Origin: Erythrobacter sp. AP23
GTDB lineage: Bacteria > Pseudomonadota > Alphaproteobacteria > Sphingomonadales > Sphingomonadaceae
DNA: 64,000 bases
Direction of reading: 5' to 3'
NCBI RefSeq assembly: GCF_001542855.1
Contig: NZ_LNBY01000016.1
Location: 118,333 to 182,332 of the forward strand
Position numbers and translations under genes: made by a program. Shown here in pieces: positions 26,430 through 38,622 of the stretch. The notes beneath the pieces were generated by a model. That model made no database searches. It was not told where the DNA came from and saw nothing but the letters and a program-made list of their open reading frames with translations. Every line of letters starts with the position of its first letter. The first letter of the stretch is position 1.

Positions 26430-27472
26430 CCATGTCGAAACGCCAAGAATTCGAACGCGCCGCTAGCGAGCGCATCCTGATCAAGGACGGTCCCTATGGG
26501 ACCGCGATCCAGCGTGCCGGGCTTTCGCCGGAAGATTACGCCGCGGGCACGGCGCTGGAGCAGGAACAGAAGGGCAATAACGATCTGGTCAATCTGACCC
26601 AGCCGCAGGTCATTCGCAGGATTTGCGATACCTATATCGATGCCGGCGCGCATATTCTTGCGACCAACACCTTTAACGCCAACCGCATCAGCCAGGCCGA
26701 TTACGGCGCCGAGAACCTGGTGCACGAAATCAATGTCGCGGCCGCGCGCATCATCCGCGAGGCGATCGACGCACGCGAAGACGGCGTGCCGCGCTTCGTC
26801 GCAGGCGCGGTGGGCCCGACAAACAAGACGCTCTCGCTCTCTCCCGATGTCGAAGACCCGGGATTTCGCGAGGTCACTTACGACGAGATCGTTGCGGTCT
26901 ACGTCGAGCAATGCCGCGCTCTTGTAGAGGGCGGGGCCGATTTCATCCTCATCGAGACCGTTTTCGACACGCTGAATTGCAAGGCGGCGATCATGGCGGT
27001 CAAACAGCTCGAGCGCGAGCTCGACCGCGATATCCCGCTGATGATCTCGCTGACGCTGACCGATCTGTCGGGACGCAATCTGTCGGGACATACGGTCGAG
27101 GCGTTCTGGTATACCGTGCGCCACGCGAAGCCGCTGACCATCGGGCTCAATTGCAGTTTTGGCGCAGAACAGCTGCGGCCGCATGTCCAGCTGTTGTCCG
27201 ACATCGCCGATACCTGGCTGATGGCCTATCCCAACGCAGGGCTTCCCAACGATCTCGGCGAATACGACGAAATGCCCGAAACCACCGCCGCGCTGACCCG
27301 TGTTTGGGCGGAGAACGGCCGGGTCAACGCGTTGGGCGGCTGCTGTGGCTCGACGCCTGCGCACATCGCGGCCATGGCCGAGGCGGTTGAGGGACTGTCC
27401 CCGCGCACCCTGCCGGCGCCTGATGCCGACATGCGGCTGGCGGGGCTCGAATCCTTCACGATTGCAGCATGA
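26426..27472 (+). CDS. metH: Methionine synthase, homocysteine-binding (N-terminal) module of a split MetH
   Basis: A 348-residue protein equal to the first module of cobalamin-dependent MetH. It binds homocysteine through zinc and activates its thiol. Zinc ligands are visible as LNCSFG and the double cysteine GGCCGST. The opening [10 protein letters not shown] and [12 protein letters not shown] are typical. In Escherichia coli this module is fused to the rest of MetH; here the folate, B12 and reactivation modules are a separate protein at 28001. The start is ATG 26426, overlapping the metF stop (ATGA); ATG 26432 is an alternative. The next gene overlaps by ATGA. Confidence 0.94.
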   Translation: MTMSKRQEFERAASERILIKDGPYGTAIQRAGLSPEDYAAGTALEQEQKGNNDLVNLTQPQVIRRICDTYIDAGAHILATNTFNANRISQADYGAENLVHEINVAAARIIREAIDAREDGVPRFVAGAVGPTNKTLSLSPDVEDPGFREVTYDEIVAVYVEQCRALVEGGADFILIETVFDTLNCKAAIMAVKQLERELDRDIPLMISLTLTDLSGRNLSGHTVEAFWYTVRHAKPLTIGLNCSFGAEQLRPHVQLLSDIADTWLMAYPNAGLPNDLGEYDEMPETTAALTRVWAENGRVNALGGCCGSTPAHIAAMAEAVEGLSPRTLPAPDADMRLAGLESFTIAA

Positions 27473-28000
27473 CCTCAACCCAATCGAAAAAGGCCTTGAT
27501 CCGCGAGGCTGGCGCCGGCGATCCGGAGCGTTTGTCGCTGGTCGCGAACGCCACCTTTCTCGAAACCTTTTCGGGACTGATCGACGGGGACGCGCTGGTC
27601 GTGCATTGCGCAAAAGCGCATGCGCCCGCTCGTTTTGGCGATTTGCTGGCCGCGGGTGCCCGGGCCTGGTTGGCGGAAATAGACGGCGCACCAATCGGAT
27701 ACGCACTGCTTACCGAACCCGAACTCGACGCTGCACGAGACGGCGACGTGGAGCTCAAGAAAATCTACCTGCTTTCGCGCTTTCATGGCAGCGGCATTGC
27801 GCGCCAACTGTTCGATGCTGCACTTGCGGGAGCGCAAGGTAACACCCGACTGGTGCTCGGCGTGAAGGACGACAATCGCCGCGCCATCGCTTTCTACGCC
27901 AAACAGGGTTTCAAGCAGATAGCCACCCGCCGCTTCGACGTTGGCGGCATTCTTTATGACGACGTCGTGCTGGCGCGCGATCTCGAGCGGACCTTGCCTC

Positions 28001-28008
<8 letters not shown>
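27469..28008 (+). CDS. GNAT-family N-acetyltransferase between the two metH halves
   Basis: A 179-residue GCN5-related acetyltransferase. The acetyl-CoA-binding region is around [20 protein letters not shown], with the R/QxxGxG/A-type loop given by FHGSGIA, and the C-terminal [15 protein letters not shown] is characteristic. The acceptor is unknown. It overlaps the upstream metH gene by ATGA and the downstream metH gene by 8 bp, so it is translationally embedded in the methionine operon. That position suggests a role tied to methionine or one-carbon metabolism, possibly detoxifying an analogue or modifying an enzyme; this is inference. Confidence 0.88.
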
Positions 28009-30579
<2,571 letters not shown>

Positions 30580-30604
<25 letters not shown>

Positions 30605-31536
30605 ACCGCGTCCAGCCGACACTGGCGCATAGCTCGCGCCTCGCCCTCGGCGGCGGGGCCTTGCTGACGCTGGCTTACGCAATGCTCTGGGTGGTGGTCT
30701 CCTATCAGCCGGAGTTGGTCGAGGCCTTGTGGTTTCTGCCCGGCGTCGGCGTTGTTGGGGCGATTATCGCCAATGCCAGCGGCACCGGAGGCGGCGTCGT
30801 CTTCGTTCCCGTATTCAACGCCTTGCGCGAACTCGGCACTATGGCGCTCGATCCCTTGCAGGTGGTTGCGGTGTCGATGGGCATTCAGGCTTTCGGGATG
30901 AGTCTGGGCAGCTTGCGCTGGACCGACCGGCTGTATCACCAACACGAGACTGCCGGGCTCGAAGCGCGTACGCGCGTGGGCGATTATTGGCAGGTCTGTT
31001 TCGCCGTGCTTGTCTTGTCGCTTCCGGCGATGCTCGCGACGCAGCGGTTGATCGCCTTCGACGCGCAGGCTGTGCTGCTCGGCTACAAGTCGTTCTCGAT
31101 CCTGCTTGGTCTTGCGCTGATCGTGGCGACCTGGACGGTCAACCGTAGCGCCCCCGAACGGCCCGAACTGGCCCGTGCCGATCTGGTGGTTTTGCTACTC
31201 ATCGCCATCCCCGGCGGGGCGATCACCGCGCTGTTCTCGGTCGGCATCGGCGAACTGGTCGCCTTCTACCTGTTCCTGCGTCACTACCCGATGGTGCTGT
31301 GTGTCGGCACCGCCTGCGTGATTTCGGCCGTCAGCTGCATTTCCGGCCTCGTGTGGCATGTCGAGGCGGGTACGGTGCAGTGGGAGGTCGTGCTACTCTC
31401 GGCGCCCGGCGCGATGCTCGGTGCCTTCCTCGCCCGACCCATCGCCCTGTGGCTCGGCGCGCGGCGCCTGAAGACGGCGGGCGGAGCCTGGATTGTCCTG
31501 TCGGCGGTCTATTTGCTGGTATTGAACCGCATCTGA
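30580..31536 (+). CDS. TSUP (TauE/SafE) family membrane permease
   Basis: A 318-residue protein with about eight membrane helices. It contains the glycine-rich TSUP half-repeat [19 protein letters not shown] and a second repeat around [19 protein letters not shown]. The family exports or imports sulfite, sulfonates and other small sulfur or organic anions. As last gene of a methionine operon it may move a sulfur compound, but the substrate is not shown. ATG 30580 overlaps metH by 25 bp; no better start precedes the first helix. The 72 bp after its stop are featureless before the glycine riboswitch. Confidence 0.82.
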
Positions 31537-31608
31537 AGATTGACCGCGCTGCGGTTATCGCGCAGGGCATTTCATGCCGGTTGCAGAGTCGATTCTGCGG
31601 CAGGCGCG

Positions 31609-31793
31609 CATGGGAGAGTTCGGATGGCGAGGTCCATCCGGCGCCGAAGGAGCAACCGCCCCGGAAACTCTCAGGCTAAACGGACCGTGCGCTCCATCGG
31701 CACTCTGGAAAGCGCCCCCGGTAACGGGGGACACCGAAGGGGTAAGCGCGCTCATCTGCGCGCCAGTCTCTCAGGTTTCCCGACAGAGGGGGC
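31609..31793 (+). promoter_or_regulatory. Tandem glycine riboswitch (gcvT RNA) controlling the gcv operon
   Basis: Two consecutive glycine aptamers are visible. Aptamer 1 (about 31609-31676) has GGGAGAG, the core GCCGAAGGAGCAA and the closing GGAAACTCTCAGGC. Aptamer 2 (about 31700-31791) has TGGAAAGC, the core ACCGAAGGGGTAA, AGTCTCTCAGGT and the terminal GACAGAGGGGG. These are the conserved elements of gcvT RNA, which binds glycine cooperatively and switches on glycine cleavage genes. It lies directly upstream of gcvT and fills the 311 bp intergenic region. The outer boundaries are approximate. Confidence 0.93.
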
Positions 31794-31831
31794 ATGGGTT
31801 TGTTACGCGTTCTCGAGGGGCGCGCCCATGC
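31792..31831 (+). other. Hairpin in the riboswitch expression platform
   Basis: GCATGGG (31792-31798) can pair with CCCATGC (31825-31831) across a 26-nt loop. It starts at the last bases of the second aptamer and ends 5 nt before the AAGGA ribosome site (31837) that serves TTG 31848. The stem contains an alternative in-frame ATG (31794). It could link glycine binding to access of the gcvT ribosome site. Confidence 0.35.
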
Positions 31832-31847
31832 TTGCGAAGGACGGGAC

Positions 31848-33023
31848 TTGAGCGACGAAACCGAAGATACGATTGCCGAAACCGAAGCGCTGCCGCTCGA
31901 TGCATGGCATCGGCGCAAGGGCGCGCGCATGGTGCCTTTTGCCGGCTATTTCATGCCGATCCAGTACGAAGGCATTGTCGCAGAGCATAATTGGACCCGC
32001 ACCCAGGCGGGCCTGTTCGACGTCAGCCACATGGGCCAGCTGATCGTCGCCGGTGACAAGGCTGCCGAGGAGCTCGAGAAGCTGCTCCCCGGTGCGATCG
32101 CATCGCTCAAGCCCGGCAAGGTTCGCTATTCGCTGCTGATCGAAGAGAACGGCGGCATCCTCGACGATCTGATGGTCACCAATGCCACGCCCTGGATCGA
32201 AGGCGACGAGGAAGCGGGGACCGAGGGGCACTGGGGCGAACCCGCCTTTTACCTCGTGGTCAACGGCGCGACCAAATGGGACGATATCGGCCATTTACGT
32301 GAACATCTCGATGACGACGTCACGCTCACCCATATGGACGAACATGCGCTGATCGCGCTGCAGGGGCCGAATGCGGCCACCGCCCTGAACCGAGTGATGC
32401 GCAATGTCATCGACGACATGGTCTTCATGGAAAGCGTGTGCCACGACTTCGGCGAATGGCCGCTTCGGATAACACGTTCGGGCTATACTGGCGAAGACGG
32501 CTTCGAGATCTCGGTCCCGGCCGAATTCGCCGAGAGTCTGGCCGACCGGCTGTGTGCCGAAATCGAAGTGCGTCCGATAGGGCTCGGCGCGCGCGACAGC
32601 CTGCGCCTCGAGGCCGGGCTGCCGCTTTATGGCCATGATATCACCACCGACACCGATCCCGTCTCCGCCGATCTCGGCTTCGCGCTGACCAAGCGCCGCC
32701 GCGAGGAAGGCGGCTGGATGGGGCATGCGGCCGTCGCCAAGGTCCTCGCCGCCGGACCCGGACAGAAACGCGTTGGTCTTGCCCTCGACGGGCGGATGCC
32801 GGCGCGCGAGGGCGCGCTGATCTACTCCGGCGACACACAGGTCGGCCGCGTAACTTCGGGTGGTTTTTCGCCGACGCTCGAACGGCCGATCGCCATGGGT
32901 TACGTCGATGCCGCACTCGCCGATGAGGGAACCGATCTCGAAGTCGAAGTTCGTAACAAGAGACTGCCGGCGAAGGTCGCCAAGCTGCCCTTCGTCCCCC
33001 ATCGCTATCACAGAGGGAAATGA
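31848..33023 (+). CDS. gcvT: Glycine cleavage system T protein (aminomethyltransferase)
   Basis: A 391-residue T protein that transfers the methylene group from the lipoyl arm of GcvH to tetrahydrofolate, releasing ammonia. Typical motifs are [44 protein letters not shown] and [19 protein letters not shown] 31848 (LSDETEDT) is preferred because AAGGA lies 6 bases upstream at good spacing and the length then fits the family. ATG 31794 is in frame but falls at the end of the riboswitch. It is first of four gcv genes and is followed by gcvH. Confidence 0.95.
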   Translation: MSDETEDTIAETEALPLDAWHRRKGARMVPFAGYFMPIQYEGIVAEHNWTRTQAGLFDVSHMGQLIVAGDKAAEELEKLLPGAIASLKPGKVRYSLLIEENGGILDDLMVTNATPWIEGDEEAGTEGHWGEPAFYLVVNGATKWDDIGHLREHLDDDVTLTHMDEHALIALQGPNAATALNRVMRNVIDDMVFMESVCHDFGEWPLRITRSGYTGEDGFEISVPAEFAESLADRLCAEIEVRPIGLGARDSLRLEAGLPLYGHDITTDTDPVSADLGFALTKRRREEGGWMGHAAVAKVLAAGPGQKRVGLALDGRMPAREGALIYSGDTQVGRVTSGGFSPTLERPIAMGYVDAALADEGTDLEVEVRNKRLPAKVAKLPFVPHRYHRGK

Positions 33024-33028
33024 CTGGA

Positions 33029-33400
33029 ATGGCCCGTTACTTTACCGACGAGCATGAATGGATCGACGTAGAGGGCGACACTGCCACCGTCGGAATTACC
33101 GATTACGCGCAAGGCCAGCTGGGCGATATCGTCTTCGTCGAGCTACCCGATGTCGGCAGCGTGATCGACAAGGGCAAGGATGCTGCCGTGGTCGAAAGCG
33201 TCAAGGCGGCAAGCGACGTCTACGCCCCGATCAGCGGCGAGATCATGGAGACCAACGACGCGCTCGAAGACGATCCGGCGTTGGTCAATACCTCGCCCGA
33301 GGAAGACGGCTGGTTCTTCAAGATGACCATCGGCGACAAGTCGCAATTGGAAGGCCTGATGGACCAAGCCGCCTACAAGAGCTTTTGCGACGGGCTTTAG
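33029..33400 (+). CDS. gcvH: Glycine cleavage system H protein (lipoyl carrier)
   Basis: A 123-residue H protein, the mobile lipoyl carrier linking P, T and L proteins. The lipoylation lysine is in [14 protein letters not shown] and the opening [11 protein letters not shown] is typical. ATG 33029 is preferred: AGAGGG lies at good distance and the protein begins with the conserved MARYF. An ATG at 33020 overlapping the gcvT stop would add three residues. A 78-bp twin-hairpin repeat separates it from gcvPA. Confidence 0.96.
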   Translation: MARYFTDEHEWIDVEGDTATVGITDYAQGQLGDIVFVELPDVGSVIDKGKDAAVVESVKAASDVYAPISGEIMETNDALEDDPALVNTSPEEDGWFFKMTIGDKSQLEGLMDQAAYKSFCDGL

Positions 33401-33406
33401 AAAGGT

Positions 33407-33484
33407 GTGATCCCCAGCGTAGGCTGGGGTCTCTTTCGGCCAAGCGCCAAACTGCATGAGGTCCCAGCCTTCGCTGGGACGCAC
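33407..33484. repeat. Twin-hairpin intergenic repeat (REP/MITE-like), copy 1
   Basis: Two short hairpins lie about 30 bp apart. CCCCAGC/GCTGGGG (33412-33418 with 33423-33429) has loop GTAG. GTCCCAGC/GCTGGGAC (33461-33468 with 33473-33480) has loop CTTC. The layout, length and outer inverted ends match a second copy at 60518-60596. It sits between gcvH and gcvPA and may modulate mRNA stability between them. Confidence 0.75.
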
Positions 33485-33495
33485 GAAGGACTGAA

Positions 33496-34863
33496 ATGCG
33501 CTACCTACCCCTGACCGATACCGACCGTTCGGACATGCTCGCAAAGATCGGCGCGCCCGATATCGATGCGCTGTTCGCAGATGTGCCAGAAGAGGCGCGA
33601 CTGTCCGGCCCGATCGAGGGGCTGCCGATGCACGCATCCGAAATGGCAGTCGAAAAGCACATGCGACGCCTGTCGAAGAAGAACCTCGCGGCAGCCGACG
33701 CGGCGTTCTTCCTCGGTGCGGGGGCTTACAAGCATCATATCCCGGCGAGCGTCGACCATATCATCCAGCGCGGCGAGTTCCTGACCGCCTACACGCCGTA
33801 CCAGCCGGAAATCGCGCAGGGCACGCTGCAGATGCTTTTCGAGTTCCAGACGCAGGTCGCGCGTCTCTATGGCTGCGCGGTGGCCAATGCCTCGATGTAC
33901 GATGGCTCGACCGCCTGCTGGGAAGCGGTGGCGATGGCGGGTCGCGTCGCCCGCGGCAAGAAACACAAGGTGGTCCTTTCGGGCGCGCTGCACCCGCATT
34001 ACGCCGAAGTCGTGCGGACGATGGCCAAGTTCACCGATGACGAGATCGCGGGCGCCCCGCCGAGCCTTACCGCCAAGCCCGATGACGATGGGTTGATCGC
34101 ACGTATCGACGAGAATACGAGCTGCGTCGTCGTGCAGTACCCCGACATCCTCGGACGCCTGCCCGATCTCGCCCGTATCGCGGAGGCTGCGCATGACAAG
34201 GGCGCGCTGCTGATCGCGGTCAATACCGAGCCGGTCGCGCTGGGGGCGATCAAATCGCCCGGCGAATTGGGCGCGGATATCGTGGTGGGCGAGGGCCAGT
34301 CGATCGGCGTCGGCCTGCAATTCGGCGGGCCCTATCTCGGCCTCTTCGCGGTGCGTGACGAAAAACACGTCCGCATGATGCCTGGACGCCTGTGCGGCGA
34401 AACCCAGGATGCGGAGGGCAAGCGCGGCTTCGTGCTCACGCTCTCGACCCGCGAACAGCATATCCGCCGCGAAAAGGCGACGAGCAATATCTGCACCAAT
34501 TCGGGCCTCTGCGCGCTGGCCTTCAATGTCCATATGACGCTGCTGGGCGAAGAGGGGCTGAGGCGGCTGGCAATGGAAAACCATCGCCTCGCCTGCATGG
34601 CCGCGGACCGTCTCGCCAAAGTACCGGGCGTGAAGGTGCTCAACCATGCCTTCTTCAACGAATTCACCATCCTGCTCGATGGCGACGCGCGCAGCATCGT
34701 TCGCGAACTGACCAAGCAGGACATTCTGGCGGGCGTCTCGCTCGGTCGGCTGTTTCCCGACATCGACTGCCTGTCCAACGGCCTGCTCGTTGCGGTTACC
34801 GAAACCACTACCGAGGAGGACATCGAAACGCTGGCCTCCGCTCTCGAGGAGATGCTGGCATGA
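33496..34863 (+). CDS. gcvPA: Glycine dehydrogenase (decarboxylating) subunit 1, GcvPA
   Basis: A 455-residue alpha subunit of the split P protein. It pairs with GcvPB to decarboxylate glycine and load the aminomethyl group onto lipoyl-GcvH. Family features include YTPYQPEIAQGTLQMLFEFQ, ANASMYDGSTA, GEGQSIGVGLQFGGPYLGLF and STREQHIRREKATSNICTN. This subunit has the P-protein fold without the PLP lysine, as usual. The gene follows a twin-hairpin repeat, starts at ATG 33496 and overlaps gcvPB by ATGA. Confidence 0.95.
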   Translation: MRYLPLTDTDRSDMLAKIGAPDIDALFADVPEEARLSGPIEGLPMHASEMAVEKHMRRLSKKNLAAADAAFFLGAGAYKHHIPASVDHIIQRGEFLTAYTPYQPEIAQGTLQMLFEFQTQVARLYGCAVANASMYDGSTACWEAVAMAGRVARGKKHKVVLSGALHPHYAEVVRTMAKFTDDEIAGAPPSLTAKPDDDGLIARIDENTSCVVVQYPDILGRLPDLARIAEAAHDKGALLIAVNTEPVALGAIKSPGELGADIVVGEGQSIGVGLQFGGPYLGLFAVRDEKHVRMMPGRLCGETQDAEGKRGFVLTLSTREQHIRREKATSNICTNSGLCALAFNVHMTLLGEEGLRRLAMENHRLACMAADRLAKVPGVKVLNHAFFNEFTILLDGDARSIVRELTKQDILAGVSLGRLFPDIDCLSNGLLVAVTETTTEEDIETLASALEEMLA

Positions 34864-36431
34864 ACGCGCCCAACGCATCCGGCTGGAAGCCCGGCACGCC
34901 CGTCGAAGGCCACAATGCGATGAGCGGTCCCGACACCGCAACCGGCAACCGTGCGCTAATGCTCGAAGAACCGCTGCTGTTCGAGATCGGCCACATCGAG
35001 ACGACCGGGGTCGACCTGCCCGAGCCCAAGGACGGACCCAATCGGCTCGGCGGGTTCGAGCGGAACGAACCGATCGGCCTGCCCGGCCTCTCCGAGCCTG
35101 AGACCGTGCGACACTATACGCGCCTGTCGCGCCAGAACTATGCGATCGACCTCGGTCTGTTCCCGCTCGGCTCTTGCACCATGAAGCACAATCCGCGCCT
35201 CAACGAGAAGATCGCGCGCATGCCCGGTTTCGGCGATGTCCATCCGCTTCAGCCGGTGGACACGGTGCGCGGTGCGCTCGAAGTGATCAACGAACTGGCC
35301 TTCTGGCTGCTCGACCTCACCGGCATGCATGGCGTCGCGATGAGCCCCAAGGCGGGCGCACATGGCGAATTGTGCGGCATTCTGTGCATTCGCGCCGCGC
35401 TCGAAGCGCGGGGCGACGCACGCGAGGTCATCCTCGTGCCCGAAAGCGCGCATGGCACCAATCCCGCAACCGCCGCCTTCGCGGGCTACAAGGTCGAGGA
35501 CATCCCCGCGACGCCCGAAGGCCGGGTGGACCTCGAAGCGCTGAAAGCGCGGCTCGGCCCCGATGTTGCCGGAGTGATGATCACCAATCCCAACACGTGC
35601 GGCCTGTTCGAGCCTGACATGAAGGCGATCTCCGATGCGGTCCACGAAGCGGGCGGCTTTGTCTATTGTGACGGGGCGAATTTCAACGCCATCGTCGGCA
35701 AGGTGCGCCCGGGCGATCTCGGCGTCGATGCCATGCACATCAATCTGCACAAGACCTTCTCCACCCCGCATGGCGGTGGCGGTCCCGGCTCGGGCCCGGT
35801 GGTGCTGTCGGAAGCGCTTTCGCCCTATGGCCCGCTGCCCTTCACCGCGCGGACCGCCGATGGGGTGGTCCATCTGGTGGAAGAGGAGAATGCCGACGAG
35901 TTCGAGCATACCAAGGCGTTCGGCCGCATGACCGCCTTTCACGGACAGATGGGCATGTTCACCCGCGCGCTCGCTTATATGCTCAGCCACGGCGCGGATG
36001 GGTTGAAGCAGGTTGCCGAGGACGCGGTGCTCAACGCCAATTATGTCCTGCGCAGCCTTGAAGACGTGCTCGATGCACCTTTCGGCCCCAGCGGCCCGTG
36101 CATGCACGAGGCGCTGTTCAGCGACAAAGGCTTCGGTGAGGGTCTCTCCACGCTCGATCTGGCCAAGGCGATGATCGACGAGGGCTATCATCCGATGACC
36201 ATGTATTTCCCGCTGGTCGTGCATGGCGCAATGCTGGTCGAACCGACCGAGACCGAAAGCAAGGCGGCGCTGGACCAGTTCATCATGGCGTTGCGCAGCG
36301 TGGCCGAGCGAGCGAAGGCGGGCGACGAAACGCTCAAGACGGCGCCGCATTACGCTCCGCGTCGCAGGCTCGACGAGACCCAGGCTGCGCGCAAGCCGGT
36401 CCTTGCCTGGAACGATCCCGCGATGGCCTGA
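34860..36431 (+). CDS. gcvPB: Glycine dehydrogenase (decarboxylating) subunit 2, GcvPB
   Basis: A 523-residue beta subunit of the split P protein, carrying the PLP-binding lysine in HINLHKTFSTPHGGGGPG. Other family stretches are LGSCTMKHNPR, SPKAGAHGELCG, VPESAHGTNPATA and ITNPNTCGLFE. With GcvPA it forms the pyridoxal-dependent decarboxylase of the glycine cleavage complex. ATG 34860 overlaps the gcvPA stop. It ends the operon; the next 94 bp before the cyclase gene show only the cyclase ribosome site. Confidence 0.96.
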   Translation: MNAPNASGWKPGTPVEGHNAMSGPDTATGNRALMLEEPLLFEIGHIETTGVDLPEPKDGPNRLGGFERNEPIGLPGLSEPETVRHYTRLSRQNYAIDLGLFPLGSCTMKHNPRLNEKIARMPGFGDVHPLQPVDTVRGALEVINELAFWLLDLTGMHGVAMSPKAGAHGELCGILCIRAALEARGDAREVILVPESAHGTNPATAAFAGYKVEDIPATPEGRVDLEALKARLGPDVAGVMITNPNTCGLFEPDMKAISDAVHEAGGFVYCDGANFNAIVGKVRPGDLGVDAMHINLHKTFSTPHGGGGPGSGPVVLSEALSPYGPLPFTARTADGVVHLVEEENADEFEHTKAFGRMTAFHGQMGMFTRALAYMLSHGADGLKQVAEDAVLNANYVLRSLEDVLDAPFGPSGPCMHEALFSDKGFGEGLSTLDLAKAMIDEGYHPMTMYFPLVVHGAMLVEPTETESKAALDQFIMALRSVAERAKAGDETLKTAPHYAPRRRLDETQAARKPVLAWNDPAMA

Positions 36432-36525
36432 GGTAAACGGGGTTGCGGCCACGCGCCGCAGCTCTACAACCGTCTAACAAAACAACAGAAACGGGTCGCT
36501 CGATACGCTGCGGGGGAGGCGGGGA

Positions 36526-38622
36526 TTGAGCGAGGACCGGCAAGACACTCTGCTGATCCGCGGCTGGCGCAATGTGCGCGAAGCCGGGCCGCGTCGCCTG
36601 GCGCTGACCGCCCTCTTGGTAGTGATAGCGCTGCTGGTCGCGCGCTATAGCTGGGATATTCCCGCCGAAATCGTGCCGCGCGATATGCGGACGCAGGGCG
36701 CCGAGGATGTCGATCTCAAGACCCCCGGCACTGGCGATGCCGAACGCGCGCTCTACGATTTGCGCAGTTCGCTGCTCGCGGACAGGATCGAGCAGGACGA
36801 GCGCATCACGATGGTCGTCTACGACGACCAGACGCTGATCAATGCCCGCAAGCGCTCGCCGCTCGATCGCGGCATGCTCGCCCGCGCGCTACAAGTGATC
36901 GACGACATGGAGCCCAAGGCGATCGGGATCGATATCCTGTTCGACCAGCCGCAGGACGAAGATGCCGAACTGATAGAGGTGCTCCGCGCAATGGAGACGC
37001 CGACGCTGGTCGGCTACGCCAATTTCGCCACCAATGAAGACGACATCGTCTACGATCAGCAGGTCTATCTCGAAGATTTTCTCGCGCAGCTCGACGGCAG
37101 CAACGCGCGGCCGGCAAGCATCAGGCTCGACAATACGCATGGCGTGACGCGCAGATGGCCCAGCATCGAACCCGATCTTCCCCCGGTCCTTGGCCGAGCC
37201 ATGTTGAGTGCTGCGGGCGAGGGCGAGAGGACGTTCCCCGGTTACGAGGGTTCGCTGCGCTATCGCCATCCCGCCTTCGAAAACGAGCCGATGTATGGGC
37301 GGCTGCAGATCGACAATTTCCTCGATCCGGCACTCATGGAAATCCCCGAGGTGCGTGCCATGCTGCGCGACCAGATCGAAGGCCGCTACGTGCTGATCGG
37401 CGGAGACATCATCGATTACGACCGGGTCCAGACGACGTTCTCCAGCGTCCTTGGGGAGAACCCGCCGGGCCTGCGCGTGCATGCCGACATGATCGCCCAG
37501 ATGCTCGATGGCGACCGGCGCGGGCGCGTCGCGGATATTACCTTGTGGGCAATGGCATTGCTCGTGGTCACTACGGCGGTACTTACCGGGCTTCTCGAGT
37601 GGGGAAGCTGGCGCATCTACCTTCTGCTCGCAGCACAATTCGCCACTTTCATCGGCGTCCCCTTCGTAATGGAATGGCAGGGCGTCGATACTTACGGAGT
37701 GCCCGCGGCGGGTTGGCTGCTGGGCTGGATCCTCGCCTTTTCCGCGGTTGTTTCCGCAGCGCGGGCCAGCGGGGCGGTGCAGCGCAATTTCGCGCAGGGT
37801 GCGCTGGGCAAATATCTACCCAAGGAAATGGCCGAGGAGATCCTGGAGCATCCGCAGCTGCTTTCGCTTCATGGTGAGAAGAAAGAGCTCTTCGTCCTCT
37901 TCTGCGACCTCGAGGGCTTTACGAAGATGAGCCACGCGATCCCGCCCGAGATGGTCGCCAAGCTGCTGAATCGCTATCTCGATCTCCTGTCGGACGTCGT
38001 GCTCGACCATGGCGGCGTGATCGACAAATTCGTCGGCGATGCGGTGGTCGCTTTCTGGGGCGCGCCGATCGCTCGGAAGGACGATGGCGAGCGCGCGGCC
38101 AGATGTGGCTATGCGATCTGGCAGGCGGGCGAGCGATTCCGCGAGGAAGTCGCGGCGATGGATCCGAACCTGCCCAAGATCGGCAAGACTCGTGTCGGTC
38201 TGCATTGGGGCGAGGCGGTGGTCGGCAATTTCGGCGGCGACAACCGCATCCAATACACCGCCCTGGGCGACAGTATGAACACCGCCGCGCGGCTCGAGGC
38301 AGCCAATAAGGCGCTCGATTCGAGCGTCATGGCCAGCCGCGAATTCGCCGAGCGATCGGGTCTCGACTGGTGGCGGCCGATGGGGTGTGTGGTACTGCGC
38401 GGCCGCGCCCAGCCAGTCGAACTGATGGAGCCGGCGCCCGATTTCCCCAAGTCCGATCGCGATTTGCTGGCGCAAGCGTACAAGCTGACGCGCTCCGACA
38501 ATGCTAGCGCTGTGCAGGTGATCCGCGATGTGGCCAATCGCCATCCCGCTGACAGGGCGCTGGAAAACCTGCTATATCGCGTTCGGAACTTGAGTGATGG
38601 AGGGGCCTATGTCCTCGGCTAA
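36526..38622 (+). CDS. CHASE2-domain class III adenylate cyclase
   Basis: A 698-residue membrane sensor-cyclase. An N-terminal helix (~25-41) is followed by a periplasmic CHASE2 domain (~45-335), three membrane helices (~342-413) and a class III cyclase domain (~450-640). The two metal-binding aspartates are in FCDLEGFT and GDAVVAFWG. The Lys of IDKFVGD and the Asp of LGDSMNTAAR match the adenine-selecting residues of adenylate cyclases, and the Asn and Arg of the latter motif stabilise the transition state. It should turn an envelope signal into cAMP. TTG 36526 follows GGGGGAGGCGGGGA. It overlaps the FecR-like gene by 14 bp and probably leads the multiheme operon. Confidence 0.9.
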   Translation: MSEDRQDTLLIRGWRNVREAGPRRLALTALLVVIALLVARYSWDIPAEIVPRDMRTQGAEDVDLKTPGTGDAERALYDLRSSLLADRIEQDERITMVVYDDQTLINARKRSPLDRGMLARALQVIDDMEPKAIGIDILFDQPQDEDAELIEVLRAMETPTLVGYANFATNEDDIVYDQQVYLEDFLAQLDGSNARPASIRLDNTHGVTRRWPSIEPDLPPVLGRAMLSAAGEGERTFPGYEGSLRYRHPAFENEPMYGRLQIDNFLDPALMEIPEVRAMLRDQIEGRYVLIGGDIIDYDRVQTTFSSVLGENPPGLRVHADMIAQMLDGDRRGRVADITLWAMALLVVTTAVLTGLLEWGSWRIYLLLAAQFATFIGVPFVMEWQGVDTYGVPAAGWLLGWILAFSAVVSAARASGAVQRNFAQGALGKYLPKEMAEEILEHPQLLSLHGEKKELFVLFCDLEGFTKMSHAIPPEMVAKLLNRYLDLLSDVVLDHGGVIDKFVGDAVVAFWGAPIARKDDGERAARCGYAIWQAGERFREEVAAMDPNLPKIGKTRVGLHWGEAVVGNFGGDNRIQYTALGDSMNTAARLEAANKALDSSVMASREFAERSGLDWWRPMGCVVLRGRAQPVELMEPAPDFPKSDRDLLAQAYKLTRSDNASAVQVIRDVANRHPADRALENLLYRVRNLSDGGAYVLG

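Noticed and set aside
31794..31796. ATG as gcvT start
   Set aside because: It sits at the end of the second glycine aptamer and inside a possible stem; TTG 31848 has a better-spaced AAGGA and gives the family length.
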